From: Paenibacillus taichungensis
Lineage (GTDB): Bacteria; Bacillota; Bacilli; Paenibacillales; Paenibacillaceae
Assembly (NCBI RefSeq): GCF_013359905.1
Contig: NZ_JABMCC010000121.1
Location: forward strand, 620,001 to 684,000
Reading direction: 5' to 3'
Length of the DNA stretch: 64,000 nt
Within the stretch, counting starts at the first letter, position 1, and the number at the start of each line of letters is the position of its first letter. A program made the translations under genes and the position numbers. Of the stretch, positions 1 through 8,554 are shown one piece after another. The notes under the pieces were generated by a model. It was not told the DNA's origin. It ran no database searches and was given only the letters and a program-made list of their open reading frames with translations.

Positions 1-129
1 ATGACTGTATACCCTATCGCCTACACGAAAGCTGTAGTGGCGGTGGATAACACATACGGCGGCGTTGAAGATGCAAATCCGAAACCAGTCGTTATGCTTG
101 AAGATCTGTCCAAAATCTTTAAAAAATAA
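1..129 (+). CDS. Oligopeptide ABC transporter substrate-binding protein, C-terminal end (partial)
   Basis: Only the last 42 residues lie in the window; the frame is open at base 1 and stops at 127-129. The tail (PIAYTKAVVAVDNTYGG) reads like the end of a family-5 solute-binding protein, and the gene stands directly before oppB/oppC-type permeases. The protein would bind peptides outside the membrane and hand them to the permease. The ATG at base 1 is an internal methionine, not the start. Family assignment rests mainly on position. Confidence 0.75.
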   Translation: MTVYPIAYTKAVVAVDNTYGGVEDANPKPVVMLEDLSKIFKK

Positions 130-142
130 GTTACAAGCCAAT

Positions 143-166
143 AACGCCGGCCGCGAGGCCGGCGTT
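143..166 (+). promoter_or_regulatory. Intercistronic GNRA hairpin after the binding-protein gene
   Basis: A perfect 10-bp stem (AACGCCGGCC / GGCCGGCGTT) closes a GCGA tetraloop. No T-tract follows and the SD of oppB begins six bases later, so this is not a normal intrinsic terminator. In ABC operons such hairpins protect the 3' end of the binding-protein message and let it accumulate above the permease message. That role is inferred here. Confidence 0.7.
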
Positions 167-183
167 GATTCGGAGGTGCCCAT

Positions 184-1134
184 GTGAACAACTATATTGT
201 CCGAAGGATCGCACAAGCGATCCCTCTTCTTTTTGTAATCTCCATCGTATCGTTCACCTTGATCAAGCTGGCGCCGGGCGATCCGGTGCTTTCCTTTGTT
301 ACCCCGAATATGGGGGCAGAAGATGTGGAGCGTATTCGGCAAAACCTCGGTCTTGATCAACCGATGTACGTGCAATATGTCGTATGGCTCAAAAATGTAC
401 TGTCTGGTGACCTTGGTTATTCACTGGTGAACCATCGCCCGGTTGCCGAAATGATTATTGAACGTTTGCCCGCTACGTTTGGGTTAATGGGGGCATCGCT
501 ATTATTGTCTTTGTTGATCTCCATTCCGCTGAGCATGATTGCGGGTTCGCGCCAGAACAGTCTGTTTGACCGTGGACTCAGCTTAATCTCGTATATCGGG
601 ATATCGATTCCTAGCTTCTGGTTCGGTATGATGCTGATCTATTTCTTTGCAGTAGAGCTGCACTGGTTACCAAGCATGGGTATGCGAACGGTAGGTATGG
701 ACTCCGCTTGGGATATAATCAAACACGGCATTTTGCCTTGTACTGTATTGACCTTCATGAACGTATCCGTGTACATGCGGTATATTCGTTCGAATACAAT
801 CAGTCAACTGGAAGAGGACTATGTTCAAATCCAGTATGCCTACGGCGCAACCAAAGGAACGGTACTGCTTCGTCATGTACTCAAAAATGTACTGCTGCCT
901 GTAATCACCATTCTCGGTATGTCTTTGCCGGAGCTGATTGCGGGAGCGTTTATTACGGAGTCCGTTTTCTCGTGGCCGGGAATGGGATCTCTCGGGATTT
1001 CGGCCGTTCACGGTTTGGATTATCCAATTATTATGGGCATTACGATGATGTCCTCTGTGCTGCTGGTCGTCGGAAACCTGGTAGCTGATATTTTATATGG
1101 CGTGGTAGATCCACGAATCAAGACAACGGGGTGA
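184..1134 (+). CDS. oppB: Oligopeptide/dipeptide ABC transporter permease OppB/DppB
   Basis: 316-residue inner-membrane permease, the usual length for OppB/DppB. It starts with an N-terminal membrane helix (residues about 9-29), followed by a periplasmic-type segment and five further helices. The cytoplasmic coupling loop with the EAA-like motif (YAYGATKGT, about residues 219-227) contacts the ATPases. The start is GTG at 184, seven bases after GGAGG at 172-176; the ATG at 182 runs into an immediate stop. It lies in an operon with oppC, oppD and oppF. It could equally be annotated dppB, since substrate size cannot be read from sequence. Confidence 0.9.
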   Translation: MNNYIVRRIAQAIPLLFVISIVSFTLIKLAPGDPVLSFVTPNMGAEDVERIRQNLGLDQPMYVQYVVWLKNVLSGDLGYSLVNHRPVAEMIIERLPATFGLMGASLLLSLLISIPLSMIAGSRQNSLFDRGLSLISYIGISIPSFWFGMMLIYFFAVELHWLPSMGMRTVGMDSAWDIIKHGILPCTVLTFMNVSVYMRYIRSNTISQLEEDYVQIQYAYGATKGTVLLRHVLKNVLLPVITILGMSLPELIAGAFITESVFSWPGMGSLGISAVHGLDYPIIMGITMMSSVLLVVGNLVADILYGVVDPRIKTTG

Positions 1135-1141
1135 GACAAAA

Positions 1142-1987
1142 ATGAATTCAATGCGCTGGCGTAATTTACGGACGCAGTTCCGACAGCAGAAACTGGGCCT
1201 TGCGGCTGTCATCATATTGGGCATCTTTGTGCTCGCATCCCTGTTTGCGTTTCTGTCCCCACATGATCCTAATGAAATTGTAGTGATGGAGCGGCTTCAA
1301 CAGCCAAGTGCAGATCATTGGTTTGGTACGGACGATTACGGACGGGATTATTTGGCTCGGGCGTTATACGGAGGACGAGTGTCTCTCGCCGTAGGTTTCC
1401 TGTCGATGGCAATCGCCGTTATTATGGGAACACTGGTAGGTACTGTTAGTGGTTATTTTGGCGGATGGGTGGATAATACGTTGATGCGTATTGTTGACGT
1501 ACTCATGTCGATTCCATCCTTTTTCCTGATGCTGATCCTGAACGCTTATCTGAAGCCGGGGATCGGTACGATTATTGTCATTATCGGGGTGCTGAGCTGG
1601 ATGAATATTGCCCGGATTGTCAGGGCTGAGGCGATGTCGGTCAAGCAGCGGGAATACGTACTGTATGCGCGTGTATCGGGTCAAAAGCCTGGCCGGATCA
1701 TCATGAAGCACATTATTCCCAACATTATTCCAACCATTATTGTCGCAGCAACCATTAACATCGCGAGTGCGATTCTGATGGAATCGTCACTAAGCTTCCT
1801 CGGACTGGGTGTTAAACAACCGAACTCTTCTTGGGGCAGCATGTTGAATGATGCACAGGGATTTATTAGTGAAGCGCCGTATATGGCGATCTTCCCGGGA
1901 TTGTTTATTTTGCTGACGGTGCTGTCGTTTAACTTCCTGGGGGATGTGTTCCGCGTAGCCTTCGAGCCCAAAGCGAACAAGCGATAA
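1142..1987 (+). CDS. oppC: Oligopeptide/dipeptide ABC transporter permease OppC/DppC
   Basis: 281-residue partner permease. It carries the OppC-type N-terminal helix (about 20-40) and the phrase HWFGTDDYGRD typical of OppC/DppC. The binding-protein-dependent transport domain follows with the EAA motif (YARVSGQKPGRI). It starts seven bases after the oppB stop, so the two are translationally close and should form the heterodimeric channel. Nothing looks truncated. Confidence 0.9.
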   Translation: MNSMRWRNLRTQFRQQKLGLAAVIILGIFVLASLFAFLSPHDPNEIVVMERLQQPSADHWFGTDDYGRDYLARALYGGRVSLAVGFLSMAIAVIMGTLVGTVSGYFGGWVDNTLMRIVDVLMSIPSFFLMLILNAYLKPGIGTIIVIIGVLSWMNIARIVRAEAMSVKQREYVLYARVSGQKPGRIIMKHIIPNIIPTIIVAATINIASAILMESSLSFLGLGVKQPNSSWGSMLNDAQGFISEAPYMAIFPGLFILLTVLSFNFLGDVFRVAFEPKANKR

Positions 1988-2092
1988 ATAATTGAAGTTG
2001 AGTTGATCACGTAGTGTTCCAGTGTGAAATTAATCCTTTTAACTTATATAGTCGACAACCCATATCATGTAAACAACGGGGTGAATACAACA

Positions 2093-3118
2093 ATGACAGA
2101 TTTATTATCGGTCAAACAACTGAAAACGTCCTTTGCAACCCGTGAAGGTGAGGTACAGTCCGTCCGGGGTGTGAGTTTTACGTTAAAAGAAGGAGAAGTG
2201 GTTGGACTGGTCGGCGAGTCCGGCAGTGGCAAAAGTGTAACTGCCCGTTCGCTGATTCGGCTGATCCAGTCGCCGGGCCGGATTACGGATGGTCAGATTC
2301 TGTTCCGTGGAGAGGATCTGCTGACCAAGTCGGACAATGAACTGCGCAAAATCCGGGGCAACCGCATCTCGATGATTTTCCAGGACCCGATGACATCACT
2401 TAATCCAGTCGTTCGTGTAGGTAAACAGATGACAGAGGTCATTCGTCGTCACCGGAAAATGGACAAGTCGGCTGCACGGAAGGAAGCGATTGAGTTGCTG
2501 CGACAAGTGGGCATTCCTTCCCCGGAAGAACGGATTGACCAATACCCACATGAGTTCAGCGGAGGCATGAGACAGCGGGTAATGATCGCCATGGCCCTGT
2601 CCTGCAAGCCGGAGTTATTGATCGCGGATGAACCGACGACAGCGCTGGATGTGACCATTCAGGCACAGATTTTGCAGCTGATGCAGGAGCTGAAAGAGTC
2701 CACGCAGACGTCCATTCTAATGATTACGCATGACCTTGGTGTCGTTGCTCAGGTCTGTACCCGAGTGATTGTGATGTACGGTGGACTCATTATGGAAGAG
2801 GGTCCAGTGGAGCGTATTTTCGCTCATCCGCAGCATCCGTATACTCAAGGATTGCTGCGCTCCATTCCGAAGCACGGCGAGGAGGGTGGACGCCAGCGGC
2901 TGGCAACCATTGAAGGTACACCGCCCAATCTGCTTCATCCACCAACTGGATGTCCGTTTATGGAACGTTGCCCACACGCCATGGAAGTATGCAAACAGAT
3001 GCCTGCGTATACCGAGACTGCACCTGGTCATCGAGCGCTATGCTGGTTGCTGGACGATGAGGGTCGGGAACAACAACAAGTACAAACAGGAGCATCGTCA
3101 GAGGAGGTGGAGAAATGA
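2093..3118 (+). CDS. oppD: Oligopeptide ABC transporter ATP-binding protein OppD/DppD
   Basis: 341-residue ATPase. Walker A is GESGSGKS, the signature is SGGMRQRV, Walker B is LLIADEPTTALD, and the H-loop lies in ITHDLG. The C-terminal oligopeptide-specific extension holds the cysteine cluster CPFMERCPHAMEVC. An in-frame ATG exists at 2024, but 2093 has GGGGTG about nine bases upstream and begins with the usual MTDLLSVKQL, so 2093 is preferred. The stop overlaps the oppF start by four bases. A 105-base gap separates it from oppC. Confidence 0.9.
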   Translation: MTDLLSVKQLKTSFATREGEVQSVRGVSFTLKEGEVVGLVGESGSGKSVTARSLIRLIQSPGRITDGQILFRGEDLLTKSDNELRKIRGNRISMIFQDPMTSLNPVVRVGKQMTEVIRRHRKMDKSAARKEAIELLRQVGIPSPEERIDQYPHEFSGGMRQRVMIAMALSCKPELLIADEPTTALDVTIQAQILQLMQELKESTQTSILMITHDLGVVAQVCTRVIVMYGGLIMEEGPVERIFAHPQHPYTQGLLRSIPKHGEEGGRQRLATIEGTPPNLLHPPTGCPFMERCPHAMEVCKQMPAYTETAPGHRALCWLLDDEGREQQQVQTGASSEEVEK

Positions 3119-4050
3119 GTACAGGAATCGATCAGCGTGAAGTGCTGCTGGACGTGCGTGGCCTGAAAAAACATTTTCCGGTACGTGGTGCTGGCAAAGG
3201 CAAAGACGTCGTGAAAGCCGTGGATAACGTCAGTTTTCATATTCACAAGGGAGAAACGTTCGGACTTGTTGGTGAATCCGGCTGTGGCAAATCAACAACT
3301 GGACGAAGCATCGTGAGACTCTATGATGTGACGGATGGAAGCATTATGTTTGGTGGACAGGACGTTGCGAAGATGAATGAACGACAGTTGAAGCCATTCC
3401 GCAAACGGATGCAGACGATTTTTCAGGACCCCTATTCTTCATTAAATCCGGGTATGAATGTCTTGCAGATTATTAGTGAACCCATGGAAATTCATAATTA
3501 TGCTTCCAAGGCAGAGATGAAGGGGCGAGCGCTTGACCTGATGAACCGTGTAGGACTGAAGCCAGAGCACGCGGAGCGTTATCCACATGAATTCAGTGGA
3601 GGCCAGCGTCAGCGGATTAGCATTGCCCGTGCATTGTCGGTGAACCCGGAGTTCATTTTGTGTGATGAGCCGTTGTCCGCTCTGGATGTGTCCGTACAGG
3701 CACAGGTGGTCAATATGCTTGAAGATTTGCAGGCAGAGCTGGGACTGACCTATTTGTTCATTGCCCATGATCTGTCCATGGTACGTCACATCTCGAACCG
3801 AATCGGTGTGATGTATCGCGGTAAGCTGGTGGAAGTAGCACCAACAGAAGAACTGTACCGTAATCCTGTACATCCGTACACCCAGGCATTGCTGGCGGCA
3901 ATTCCTGTACCTGATCCAACGGTACGGAACGTGATGCCGCCGATCTACAGTGGAGATACTGACCCATCCGCTCGGGGACGGGATGAAGAACCGGAGTGGA
4001 TGGAAGTTTCACCAGGCCACTTTGTATCCGGCTATCGAGACAGGATATAA
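3115..4050 (+). CDS. oppF: Oligopeptide ABC transporter ATP-binding protein OppF/DppF
   Basis: 311-residue second ATPase of the importer. Walker A is GESGCGKST, the signature SGGQRQRIS and Walker B FILCDEPLSALD. The oligopeptide-family C-terminus is shorter than in OppD. ATGA overlap with oppD and a GGAGGTGG site just before the start show translational coupling. With OppD it forms the asymmetric ATPase pair that powers OppBC. Confidence 0.9.
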   Translation: MSTGIDQREVLLDVRGLKKHFPVRGAGKGKDVVKAVDNVSFHIHKGETFGLVGESGCGKSTTGRSIVRLYDVTDGSIMFGGQDVAKMNERQLKPFRKRMQTIFQDPYSSLNPGMNVLQIISEPMEIHNYASKAEMKGRALDLMNRVGLKPEHAERYPHEFSGGQRQRISIARALSVNPEFILCDEPLSALDVSVQAQVVNMLEDLQAELGLTYLFIAHDLSMVRHISNRIGVMYRGKLVEVAPTEELYRNPVHPYTQALLAAIPVPDPTVRNVMPPIYSGDTDPSARGRDEEPEWMEVSPGHFVSGYRDRI

Positions 4051-4106
4051 TGGATTAGGAATCTCAATGGAATAATGATATATAGTGACAGGAAGGTGTG
4101 AGTTGG

Positions 4107-4553
4107 ATGAGCGCTGAGTTTAAGTTGTCCCAAAATACAGCCATTCGGCTGGAACAGGCTCGTAGCAAAGGCATGTCGGATGAAGCTTTGTTGGAAGCGA
4201 TACAAGCCAAAGATGTGGCTGCTTTTGATGCCGTGTCTGAAGAGCACTACAGATATGATGATCTTTTCTCCTATGCGGACGAGCATGGCGAGAATCTGGA
4301 AGGTGCGGTTAAAGAAGGCTACCGGATTACCTTTAACACTCGTGGTGGTCTGGGCATCTACTTGGAGAAGTCCTTCGGATTACAGTCAGAGAAAGACTTT
4401 ACTGTGGGTGAAGGCATCGTAACCGGGTTGAAATTAAAACCGGAGCAGGCAGATGTGCTATCAAAACGCCTTGCATCAAACTGGGTAATTACCGAATCCA
4501 AAGATGTACCTGAGGGCCAAGAGCTGACGTTGAAGCTGCGGGCTTTGGTTTAA
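4107..4553 (+). CDS. Hypothetical protein (148 aa)
   Basis: I do not recognise a family. The product is soluble and acidic, with no signal peptide or membrane helix. It is helical over the first 70 residues and has alternating strand-like segments after residue 75 (RITFNTRGGLGIYL). A GTG at 4098 lies inside the SD, so the ATG at 4107, ten bases after GGAAGG, is the likely start. It follows oppF by 56 bases and ends at a strong terminator, so it may be the last gene of the peptide-transport operon or a single gene. Confidence 0.6.
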   Translation: MSAEFKLSQNTAIRLEQARSKGMSDEALLEAIQAKDVAAFDAVSEEHYRYDDLFSYADEHGENLEGAVKEGYRITFNTRGGLGIYLEKSFGLQSEKDFTVGEGIVTGLKLKPEQADVLSKRLASNWVITESKDVPEGQELTLKLRALV

Positions 4554-4563
4554 TGAAACAACA

Positions 4564-4610
4564 GACTGTCCCGTTTGCAGTGAATAACTGCGGCGGGATG
4601 GTCTTTTTTT
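4564..4610 (+). terminator. Intrinsic terminator
   Basis: Ten-bp stem GACTGTCCCG / CGGGATGGTC (two G-U pairs) with an inner GCAGT/ACTGC stem, followed directly by seven T residues. It ends transcription after the 148-aa gene. Confidence 0.85.
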
Positions 4611-4709
4611 GCAAAAATAGAGATGGAAGATTACAATTTACATATCATTAATCGGATGGAACATAAATTTGGGATGTATTGCTTCAGGGATAGAGAGGGG
4701 ACTTTCATA

Positions 4710-5489
4710 ATGAATCAGCTAACATTTCTGGGAACCGGGGATGCGATGGGTGTTCCGCGGGTGTATTGTGATTGTGACGTTTGTACAGAAGCCCGACTTT
4801 CGGGGATCAACCGCCGCAAACGTGCTGCTGTATTGGTCCATGGTGATGGCGAGCACGAACCTTTCATGATTGACTGTGGACCGGACTGGAGATCACAGAT
4901 GGAAGACCAGGGGATGCGGATGGTGCAGACATTGCTGATCACACATGCGCATTTTGATCATATTGGAGGCTTGCCTGAATGGGCAGATGCGTGTCGCTGG
5001 TTGGGAGTAAAAGGGCAGTTGTATGCACCGCGGGAGGTGATCGCGACCATCCAAAGTCAATTTCCATGGCTCGGTCGTCATATGAATTTCCTGGAAACGG
5101 ATGCGGATATCGAGCTTGCTGGATGGAAGGTGCACTCCTGGAAAGTTTGCCACGGTCATAATGGCTATTCGTATGCGTATCGATTGGAGCGTGAAGGATA
5201 TACCTGGGCGTATTGCTCGGATGCCATTGATCTGAAAGCTGCGGAGAAGCAGCCGCTATACGGGCTAGATCTGCTGGTACTCGGAACGAGCTTTGTTCAT
5301 GAACTTGCGGAATTCTCCTCACGCTCGGTGTACGATATGGTTGAGGCGCAGGAGCTGTTGCGGGATTTGAAGCCGGATCAGACCTATTTTACACATATGT
5401 CTCACGACGTGGATATACGCCAGAATTATGATCTGGATCAGGGAATTACGCTGGCACTTACTGGTCTGAAGGTGAAGCTGGGAGAATAG
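4710..5489 (+). CDS. PhnP-like MBL-fold metallo-hydrolase
   Basis: 259-residue metallo-beta-lactamase-fold protein. The di-metal motif is HAHFDH (H79, H81, D83, H84). Near the N-terminus C20, C22 and C25 match the structural zinc site of the PhnP group (phosphoribosyl cyclic phosphate diesterase and relatives). An in-frame ATG at 4623 gives 29 extra residues, but 4710 has GAGGGG nine bases upstream and begins directly with the conserved beta strand (MNQLTFLGTGDAMG). No phosphonate genes are nearby, so the substrate is unknown. Confidence 0.8.
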   Translation: MNQLTFLGTGDAMGVPRVYCDCDVCTEARLSGINRRKRAAVLVHGDGEHEPFMIDCGPDWRSQMEDQGMRMVQTLLITHAHFDHIGGLPEWADACRWLGVKGQLYAPREVIATIQSQFPWLGRHMNFLETDADIELAGWKVHSWKVCHGHNGYSYAYRLEREGYTWAYCSDAIDLKAAEKQPLYGLDLLVLGTSFVHELAEFSSRSVYDMVEAQELLRDLKPDQTYFTHMSHDVDIRQNYDLDQGITLALTGLKVKLGE

Positions 5490-5622
5490 GACAACAATGT
5501 TAAAAATAAATTCAGAAGAGCGTATCCTTTGCCGGAGGTTCTTCGTTTACATAGTGTAAGGCAATTACAGCAAGTGAATTGAAGCAAGATCAATCAGGAA
5601 CCAACAAAGGGGGGCCCCAAAC

Positions 5623-6489
5623 ATGGCCTTTGTGAAGTCCGTGGATTGCAGAATCAACAGACCACATGATGATAAACAGGTTGAACCATATAGCCATTCC
5701 GGTGTCCAAACTGGATATTCTTTAGAGCAAACGATTGAAGCTGCGCTTCCGAACCTGCTGGGTTCGTTGTACGCCTACTGTATGTCATTAACTGGTTCAG
5801 TCTGGGAGACGGAGGATCTGGTTCAGGATACATGTGTTAAAGCATTATCCTCTTCAGCTACCCGAAGAACGGGAATGACAGAGAACATGAACTGGGAAGC
5901 CTATCTCATCCGTGTTGCACGCAACACCTGGATTGACGCCATACGGAAGCGTGAGAACTTGGCAAGCAAATTGGAAAGCATGAAGCCATTTATGCAAGAA
6001 TTTGAGGAAGAAGAGCGATTCGAGGAAGTCGAGTCCGCTGTTCAAATCCTTGTGGATGAACTGCCACCGTGGCAGCGAGCGATATATATGTTACGTGATC
6101 TGATGGGATACACGACGGTAGAGACTGCTGAACTGTTGGACACGACGGAAGGGGCGGTCAAAGCTGCCCTGAGTCGTGCCCGCTCTGCTCTGGCGAAAGT
6201 GAGGCACAGCCTGAACGAAACGGATGCTGATCAGACCAATCAATTGGAAGAGTATCAGCAAAATCGGGAGGAACTGCGGAGCTATTTACTGGCGTTCCGC
6301 AGTGGTGATACAGCCCGTTTAATTGATTTATGCCTGAGTCAGACCGATGATCCGATGGCTGTGGCGGGAACGATTTTGCAGCAGACTCTGCCGTCTCAAT
6401 CGATGCAGCCAGTGATGTACAGTTATTCAAGCTCCGGTACGAATTCAATGTCGTATGGGGGAGGATATACGGTCAGCATGGTTGCATAA
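5623..6489 (+). CDS. ECF-type RNA polymerase sigma factor with C-terminal extension
   Basis: 288 residues, long for a group IV sigma factor (usually 160-200). Sigma region 2 lies near residues 45-110 (WETEDLVQDTCVKAL, YLIRVARNTWIDAIRK) and region 4 near 145-195 (LPPWQRAIYML, TTEGAVKAALSRAR). About 90 residues follow, rich in Q, S, Y and G (SYSSSGTNSMSYGGGY), unlike the SnoaL domain of ECF41 factors. No anti-sigma gene is adjacent, so the extension may be regulatory. The gene is 18 bases upstream of a clpP paralogue and probably co-transcribed with it. Confidence 0.85.
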   Translation: MAFVKSVDCRINRPHDDKQVEPYSHSGVQTGYSLEQTIEAALPNLLGSLYAYCMSLTGSVWETEDLVQDTCVKALSSSATRRTGMTENMNWEAYLIRVARNTWIDAIRKRENLASKLESMKPFMQEFEEEERFEEVESAVQILVDELPPWQRAIYMLRDLMGYTTVETAELLDTTEGAVKAALSRARSALAKVRHSLNETDADQTNQLEEYQQNREELRSYLLAFRSGDTARLIDLCLSQTDDPMAVAGTILQQTLPSQSMQPVMYSYSSSGTNSMSYGGGYTVSMVA

Positions 6490-6507
6490 ACCGGGGAGGC
6501 AAAATGC

Positions 6508-7089
6508 ATGAACGTGGTACCTTATGTTGTTGAACAGACAGCCCGCGGAGAGCGGAGCTATGATATTTATTCCCGTTTGCTGAAAGATCGGATCATTATG
6601 GTATCGGGGGAAATTGAGGATCAGATGGCGAATGCCATCGTAGCCCAATTGTTGTTTCTGACCGCAGAGGACCCGGAGAAGGATATTCAGATGTATATCA
6701 ACAGTCCTGGTGGTTCCGTGACTGCCGGATTCTCCATCTATGACACGATGCAATTCGTGAAACCTGACATTTCTACGATTTGCACAGGCATGGCGGCTAG
6801 CTTTGGTACGATCCTGCTGGTTGGTGGGACAAAAGGGAAACGGCTGGCGTTGCCAAACAGTGAAATTATGATTCACCAGCCGCTTGGCGGAACACGGGGG
6901 CAGGCCTCGGATATGTTGATTCATGCCAACCGGATTATCCAGCACCGTCAGCGCCTCAATAAGCTGCTTGCCGATCATACGGGACAGCCGATGGAGCGGA
7001 TTGAAAAGGATACCGACAGAGATTATTTCCTGACCGCTGCGGAAGCCGTCGAGTATGGTCTTGTGGATAAGGTGATATCCAGTACGTAA
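6508..7089 (+). CDS. clpP: ATP-dependent Clp protease proteolytic subunit (ClpP paralogue)
   Basis: 193-residue serine protease subunit. The triad falls at the canonical places: S98 in GMAASFG, H123 in MIHQPLGG, D172 in DTDRDY. It would form tetradecamer barrels fed by a Clp ATPase. Several normally conserved positions differ from the housekeeping protein as I recall it (ASFGTILLVGG instead of ASMGAFLL, IEDQMAN in the handle region), so it is probably a second ClpP. The start has GGGGAGG eight bases upstream. Co-transcription with the sigma factor suggests stress-linked expression. Confidence 0.88.
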   Translation: MNVVPYVVEQTARGERSYDIYSRLLKDRIIMVSGEIEDQMANAIVAQLLFLTAEDPEKDIQMYINSPGGSVTAGFSIYDTMQFVKPDISTICTGMAASFGTILLVGGTKGKRLALPNSEIMIHQPLGGTRGQASDMLIHANRIIQHRQRLNKLLADHTGQPMERIEKDTDRDYFLTAAEAVEYGLVDKVISST

Positions 7090-7146
7090 GAAAAAAGGTA
7101 CCATACGTGCCAAGAAACACGACTAAAAAAAGCAAGAAAAATGAAC

Positions 7147-7192
7147 AGCAAAGTAGCCCGGGAGGTCATTCGACTTTTCGGGCTACTTTGCT
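7147..7192. terminator. Strong hairpin after clpP
   Basis: Perfect 14-bp inverted repeat (AGCAAAGTAGCCCG / CGGGCTACTTTGCT) with an 18-base loop. No T-run follows on the + strand; a run of A residues precedes it at 7125-7140, so it would work better on the minus strand. It separates clpP from the gntR operon. Confidence 0.7.
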
Positions 7193-7226
7193 ATCTAGTC
7201 TGTATTGGAAAAAAATTGAATGATTA

Positions 7227-7281
7227 TTGACTCATCCCATGTATAGTGTATATATTATATATATACACTATACATGGGATG
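7227..7281 (+). promoter_or_regulatory. gntR operon promoter buried in a 49-bp palindrome
   Basis: A -35 TTGACT (7227-7232) and a -10 TATATT (7251-7256, 18-bp spacing) can be read. A 23-bp inverted repeat with a three-base centre spans 7233-7281 (outer arms CATCCCATGTATAGTGTA / TACACTATACATGGGATG). It covers the whole spacer and -10. YtrA-type repressors bind dyads over their own promoters, so this is very likely the autorepression operator of the gene that starts at 7308. Confidence 0.85.
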
Positions 7282-7307
7282 GATTGAAACCAGTGAGGTG
7301 AGAGAAC

Positions 7308-7688
7308 ATGAACATACTAATATCAAACGCATCAAGCGATCCCATCTACATGCAGATTCTGACCCAGATTAGACAGAGCATTTTAAGCGGGGAACTGGTT
7401 GCAGGGGAGAGTCTCCCCTCCATCCGTCAACTTGCGAAGGATCTGCAGGTCAGTGTAATTACTACCAAACGTGTCTATGAAGAACTGGAGAAAGAGAAAC
7501 TGATTGATTCTGTCGTAGGCAAAGGCTCCTTTGTTTCCGGGGCCAATCAGGAGTTTATTCGGGAACAGCGGCTGAAACGAATCGAAGATAAAATGCTCGA
7601 TATCCTTCGTGAGAGCAAGGAACTGGGCATGAGTGTTCAAGATGTAGTTAAGCATTTTACGTTGCTAGTTGAGGAGGAAGAAGCATGA
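7308..7688 (+). CDS. GntR-family (YtrA subfamily) transcriptional repressor
   Basis: 126 residues, the short YtrA architecture. A winged helix (residues about 10-75: PIYMQILTQIRQSILSGEL, LPSIRQLAKDLQVSVITTKR) is followed by a two-helix dimerisation tail instead of a ligand domain. It is the first gene of a three-gene operon; its stop overlaps the ATPase start by four bases. It probably represses the operon through the adjacent palindrome and releases on an envelope-related signal, as known for B. subtilis YtrA. Confidence 0.9.
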   Translation: MNILISNASSDPIYMQILTQIRQSILSGELVAGESLPSIRQLAKDLQVSVITTKRVYEELEKEKLIDSVVGKGSFVSGANQEFIREQRLKRIEDKMLDILRESKELGMSVQDVVKHFTLLVEEEEA

Positions 7689-8554
7689 TGAATGCAATTG
7701 AGTTGCGCAACCTATCCAAAACGTACCCCTTATTCAAGCTGGATCAGATCACTTTGGATGTAAAACAAGGTTATATTACCGGACTTATCGGCCCGAATGG
7801 GGCGGGGAAAAGCACACTGATCAACCTGATCACCGGCTTGATTCGTCCGGACTCCGGGAGTATTAAAACATTGGGAAAAGAGATGCCTGCTCAGGAAGTT
7901 AACGTTAAAGAACGCATTGGCATTGTTTCAGATGAATGTTTCTATTATGAGCATCTTACGATCCGTGAAATGAAAAACATGATTGCTCCTTTTTATAAGA
8001 AATGGGATGAGAAGCAATTTAACAACTATCTGGAGCAATTCGAATTATCTCCCAAAAAGAAGATTGAAGAACTGTCCAAAGGCATGAAAATAAAATTTTC
8101 ACTGGCTATCGCTTTATCTCACGATGCTGAGCTACTCATCATGGATGAGCCGACATCCGGGCTTGATCCTGTGTTTCGTAGAGAACTGCTTGACCTGCTT
8201 GCAGATGTAATACAGGACGAAACCAGATCCATTATTTTTTCCACTCATATTACGACTGATTTGGAGCGTATAGCAGACTATATTGCATTTATCCATAAAG
8301 GAAAGCTTGTCTTTAATGAAGCAAAGGATGATGTGCTTGAGAGATATACGATAGTAAAGGGGGATATGAAGCTGCTTGATGCAGACACCCGAAGGAAATT
8401 TGTGGGAATCCGTGAGACAGCGGTTGGTTTTGAAGGCTTGGCAGAAAACAAGGCGGAGGCAGAACGATTATTTGGCAATTATGCTCTTCTACATAGACCC
8501 TCCCTCGAAGACCTTATCTATTTTACGGCCAAGGGGGAAAAGCATCATGCTTAA
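7685..8554 (+). CDS. ABC transporter ATP-binding protein
   Basis: 289-residue ATPase. Walker A is GPNGAGKST (near residue 36), the signature is degenerate (LSKGMKIKF), and Walker B is LLIMDEPTSGLDP. The C-terminal 80 residues form the accessory region seen in YtrB/CcmA-type exporter ATPases. The start codon overlaps the gntR stop; a second ATG at 7688 is possible. It pairs with the downstream ABC-2 permease to form an exporter, probably for envelope-active compounds or cell-wall maintenance. Confidence 0.9.
   Translation: MMNAIELRNLSKTYPLFKLDQITLDVKQGYITGLIGPNGAGKSTLINLITGLIRPDSGSIKTLGKEMPAQEVNVKERIGIVSDECFYYEHLTIREMKNMIAPFYKKWDEKQFNNYLEQFELSPKKKIEELSKGMKIKFSLAIALSHDAELLIMDEPTSGLDPVFRRELLDLLADVIQDETRSIIFSTHITTDLERIADYIAFIHKGKLVFNEAKDDVLERYTIVKGDMKLLDADTRRKFVGIRETAVGFEGLAENKAEAERLFGNYALLHRPSLEDLIYFTAKGEKHHA

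Noticed and set aside
5490..5622. Another copy of the 13-kb repeat (GGAGGTTCTTCG block)
   Set aside because: Similarity is limited to about a dozen bases and the TTAGTTCAA end is missing.
8376..8546. Longer start for the ABC-2 permease
   Set aside because: It lies wholly within the ATPase gene in another frame; ATG 8547 has an SD and begins at the first membrane helix.
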